Source: Nanobdellota archaeon (GTDB taxonomy: Archaea > Nanobdellota > Nanobdellia > Woesearchaeales > B3-WOES). From it: a stretch of DNA of 5,278 nt. The translations under genes were made by a program, and so were the position numbers. Below are positions 4,415-5,278 of this stretch, in pieces (positions within the stretch are counted from its first letter, which is position 1; every line of letters begins with the position of its first letter). The stretch is from NCBI GenBank assembly GCA_023131705.1, contig JAGLZG010000210.1, forward strand, positions 1-5,278, given 5' to 3'. A model generated the notes under the pieces. The model was not told where the DNA came from, ran no database searches, and worked only from the letters and a program-made list of their open reading frames with translations.

Positions 4415-5278
4415 ATGAAGAAATTATTAATCATTATTTTAATTTGTTTTTCTTTGGCCGCAAGCGCTGTTTTTGCAGATGCCAATATGTCAATAACTCC
4501 TGTTTCTGTAAATTTTGGAACACTTGAGTGGGGAACTGAAACAACACAGACATTCAATATAACAAATAATGGAGATATTAATCTAACTAACATTAATTTT
4601 TCAACAAGCATTGCATCAAGATATAATGCCAGTTTTAACCAGTCAGTCTTTAACCTTGGTGTTGGAGCCAATGCATCAATACAGTTTAATATTACTATTC
4701 CTGGTGATGAAGACACTGGAAACAATACAGCCGATCTTTATATAAGAAGTGATCAATACAACACAATTGTTCCTGTCTTATTTGATATTAAACAAAGATT
4801 AAGTATATATGATTTATCTGTTAAGGTTGGCGGAGAAACAGATTCAGGTGTAGAGGATGGAGATAAGATAGATAAAGAAGCAGAGCCAAATGATGAGGTT
4901 ATTTTTGAAATAGAGACTAAGAATTTGTTTGACAGCGATGATGATGATTCTGATATAAAGGATATAACTGTTAAGATAACTATTGAAGGTATTGATGATA
5001 ATGATGATCTAAAAGGAGAAACAGAAGATTTTGATCTTGATGCAGAGAAAAAATCAACAAAAAAAATTACAATCACAATACCGGAACGTGTGGAAGAGGG
5101 AACATACAATGTCAGTATAAAAATAGATGGAGAAAATGCAGACACATCTACAGACTATACAGTTGAGTGGAATCTCAAGCTAGAGCTGGAAAAAAAGAGG
5201 CACAATATAATAATAAAGAAATATGAATTAAGCCCGTCTGTTATTAAATGCTCTGGAACAGCAAAACTAAATGTAAAG
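4415..5278 (+). CDS. Secreted, sequon-rich Ig-like surface protein (runs off the right edge)
   Basis: The frame is open for 288 codons to the window end with no stop. Residues 1-21 form a signal peptide: MKK, a hydrophobic core LLIIILICFSLAA, and a likely signal peptidase I site VFA before DAN. Residues 24-126 look like a beta-sandwich domain (SVNFGTLEWG, TFNITNNGD, then IQFNITIPG), as in archaeal cell-envelope Ig-like repeats. This domain holds nine N-glycosylation sequons (N24, 48, 56, 61, 71, 75, 86, 92, 103); a tenth is at N232. Residues 129-258 form a second acidic beta-rich domain with Asp-rich loops (DSDDDDSD at 173-180, DDNDD at 194-198) that might bind Ca2+. From about residue 264 a third repeat begins (IIIKKYELSPSVIKCSG). 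I infer an S-layer-associated or membrane-anchored glycoprotein; the missing C-terminus would show the anchor. Secretion is well supported; the role is unknown. Confidence 0.82.
   Translation, partial: MKKLLIIILICFSLAASAVFADANMSITPVSVNFGTLEWGTETTQTFNITNNGDINLTNINFSTSIASRYNASFNQSVFNLGVGANASIQFNITIPGDEDTGNNTADLYIRSDQYNTIVPVLFDIKQRLSIYDLSVKVGGETDSGVEDGDKIDKEAEPNDEVIFEIETKNLFDSDDDDSDIKDITVKITIEGIDDNDDLKGETEDFDLDAEKKSTKKITITIPERVEEGTYNVSIKIDGENADTSTDYTVEWNLKLELEKKRHNIIIKKYELSPSVIKCSGTAKLNVK

Noticed and set aside
4387..5145. Two minus-strand open frames (4387-4725 and 4753-5145) at the right end
   Set aside because: The plus strand has a promoter, ribosome site, signal peptide and a continuous frame to the edge; the reverse frames are shadows of it.

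Overview
The window is AT-rich DNA with short intergenic gaps. It has GGTGA/GGAG-type ribosome sites on some genes, no room for one on others, and archaeal BRE/TATA-like elements 25-27 bases before leaderless starts. Together with a form III RuBisCO, a minimal PLP enzyme, small single-helix membrane proteins and a sequon-rich secreted protein, this points to an archaeon. I infer a DPANN-type genome (Woesearchaeota/Pacearchaeota-like); that placement rests on remembered protein style, not on a marker gene.

Layout. On the minus strand, read leftward from 1204, lies a three-gene cluster. It holds a short DegT-like PLP enzyme (1204-344), a 77-residue single-helix membrane protein overlapping it by 4 bases (347-114), and the 5' end of a second small membrane protein that leaves the window (98-1). 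A compact divergent promoter at 1205-1267 separates this cluster from the plus-strand genes. These begin with a two-gene unit: a class I SAM methyltransferase (1268-1750), then after one base a flavin reductase-like FMN-binding protein (1752-2234). Next come three genes that each have their own promoter-like element. They are a 237-residue acidic disordered protein (2309-3022), a full-length form III RuBisCO large subunit (3072-4334), and a signal-peptide-bearing, potentially heavily N-glycosylated surface protein that runs off the right edge (4415-5278).

How the genes may work together. RuBisCO is the only gene with a firm metabolic role. All the catalytic residues I can map are present. From memory its sequence resembles the methanogen form III-a type (Methanocaldococcus jannaschii) more than form III-b or II/III. 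Neither the AMP-pathway partners (AMP phosphorylase, ribose-1,5-bisphosphate isomerase) nor phosphoribulokinase is in view, so its source of ribulose bisphosphate cannot be read here. The neighbours look like independent units rather than a RuBisCO operon. I saw no rRNA, tRNA, CRISPR array, insertion sequence or replication origin, and no gene-free stretch longer than about 80 bases.
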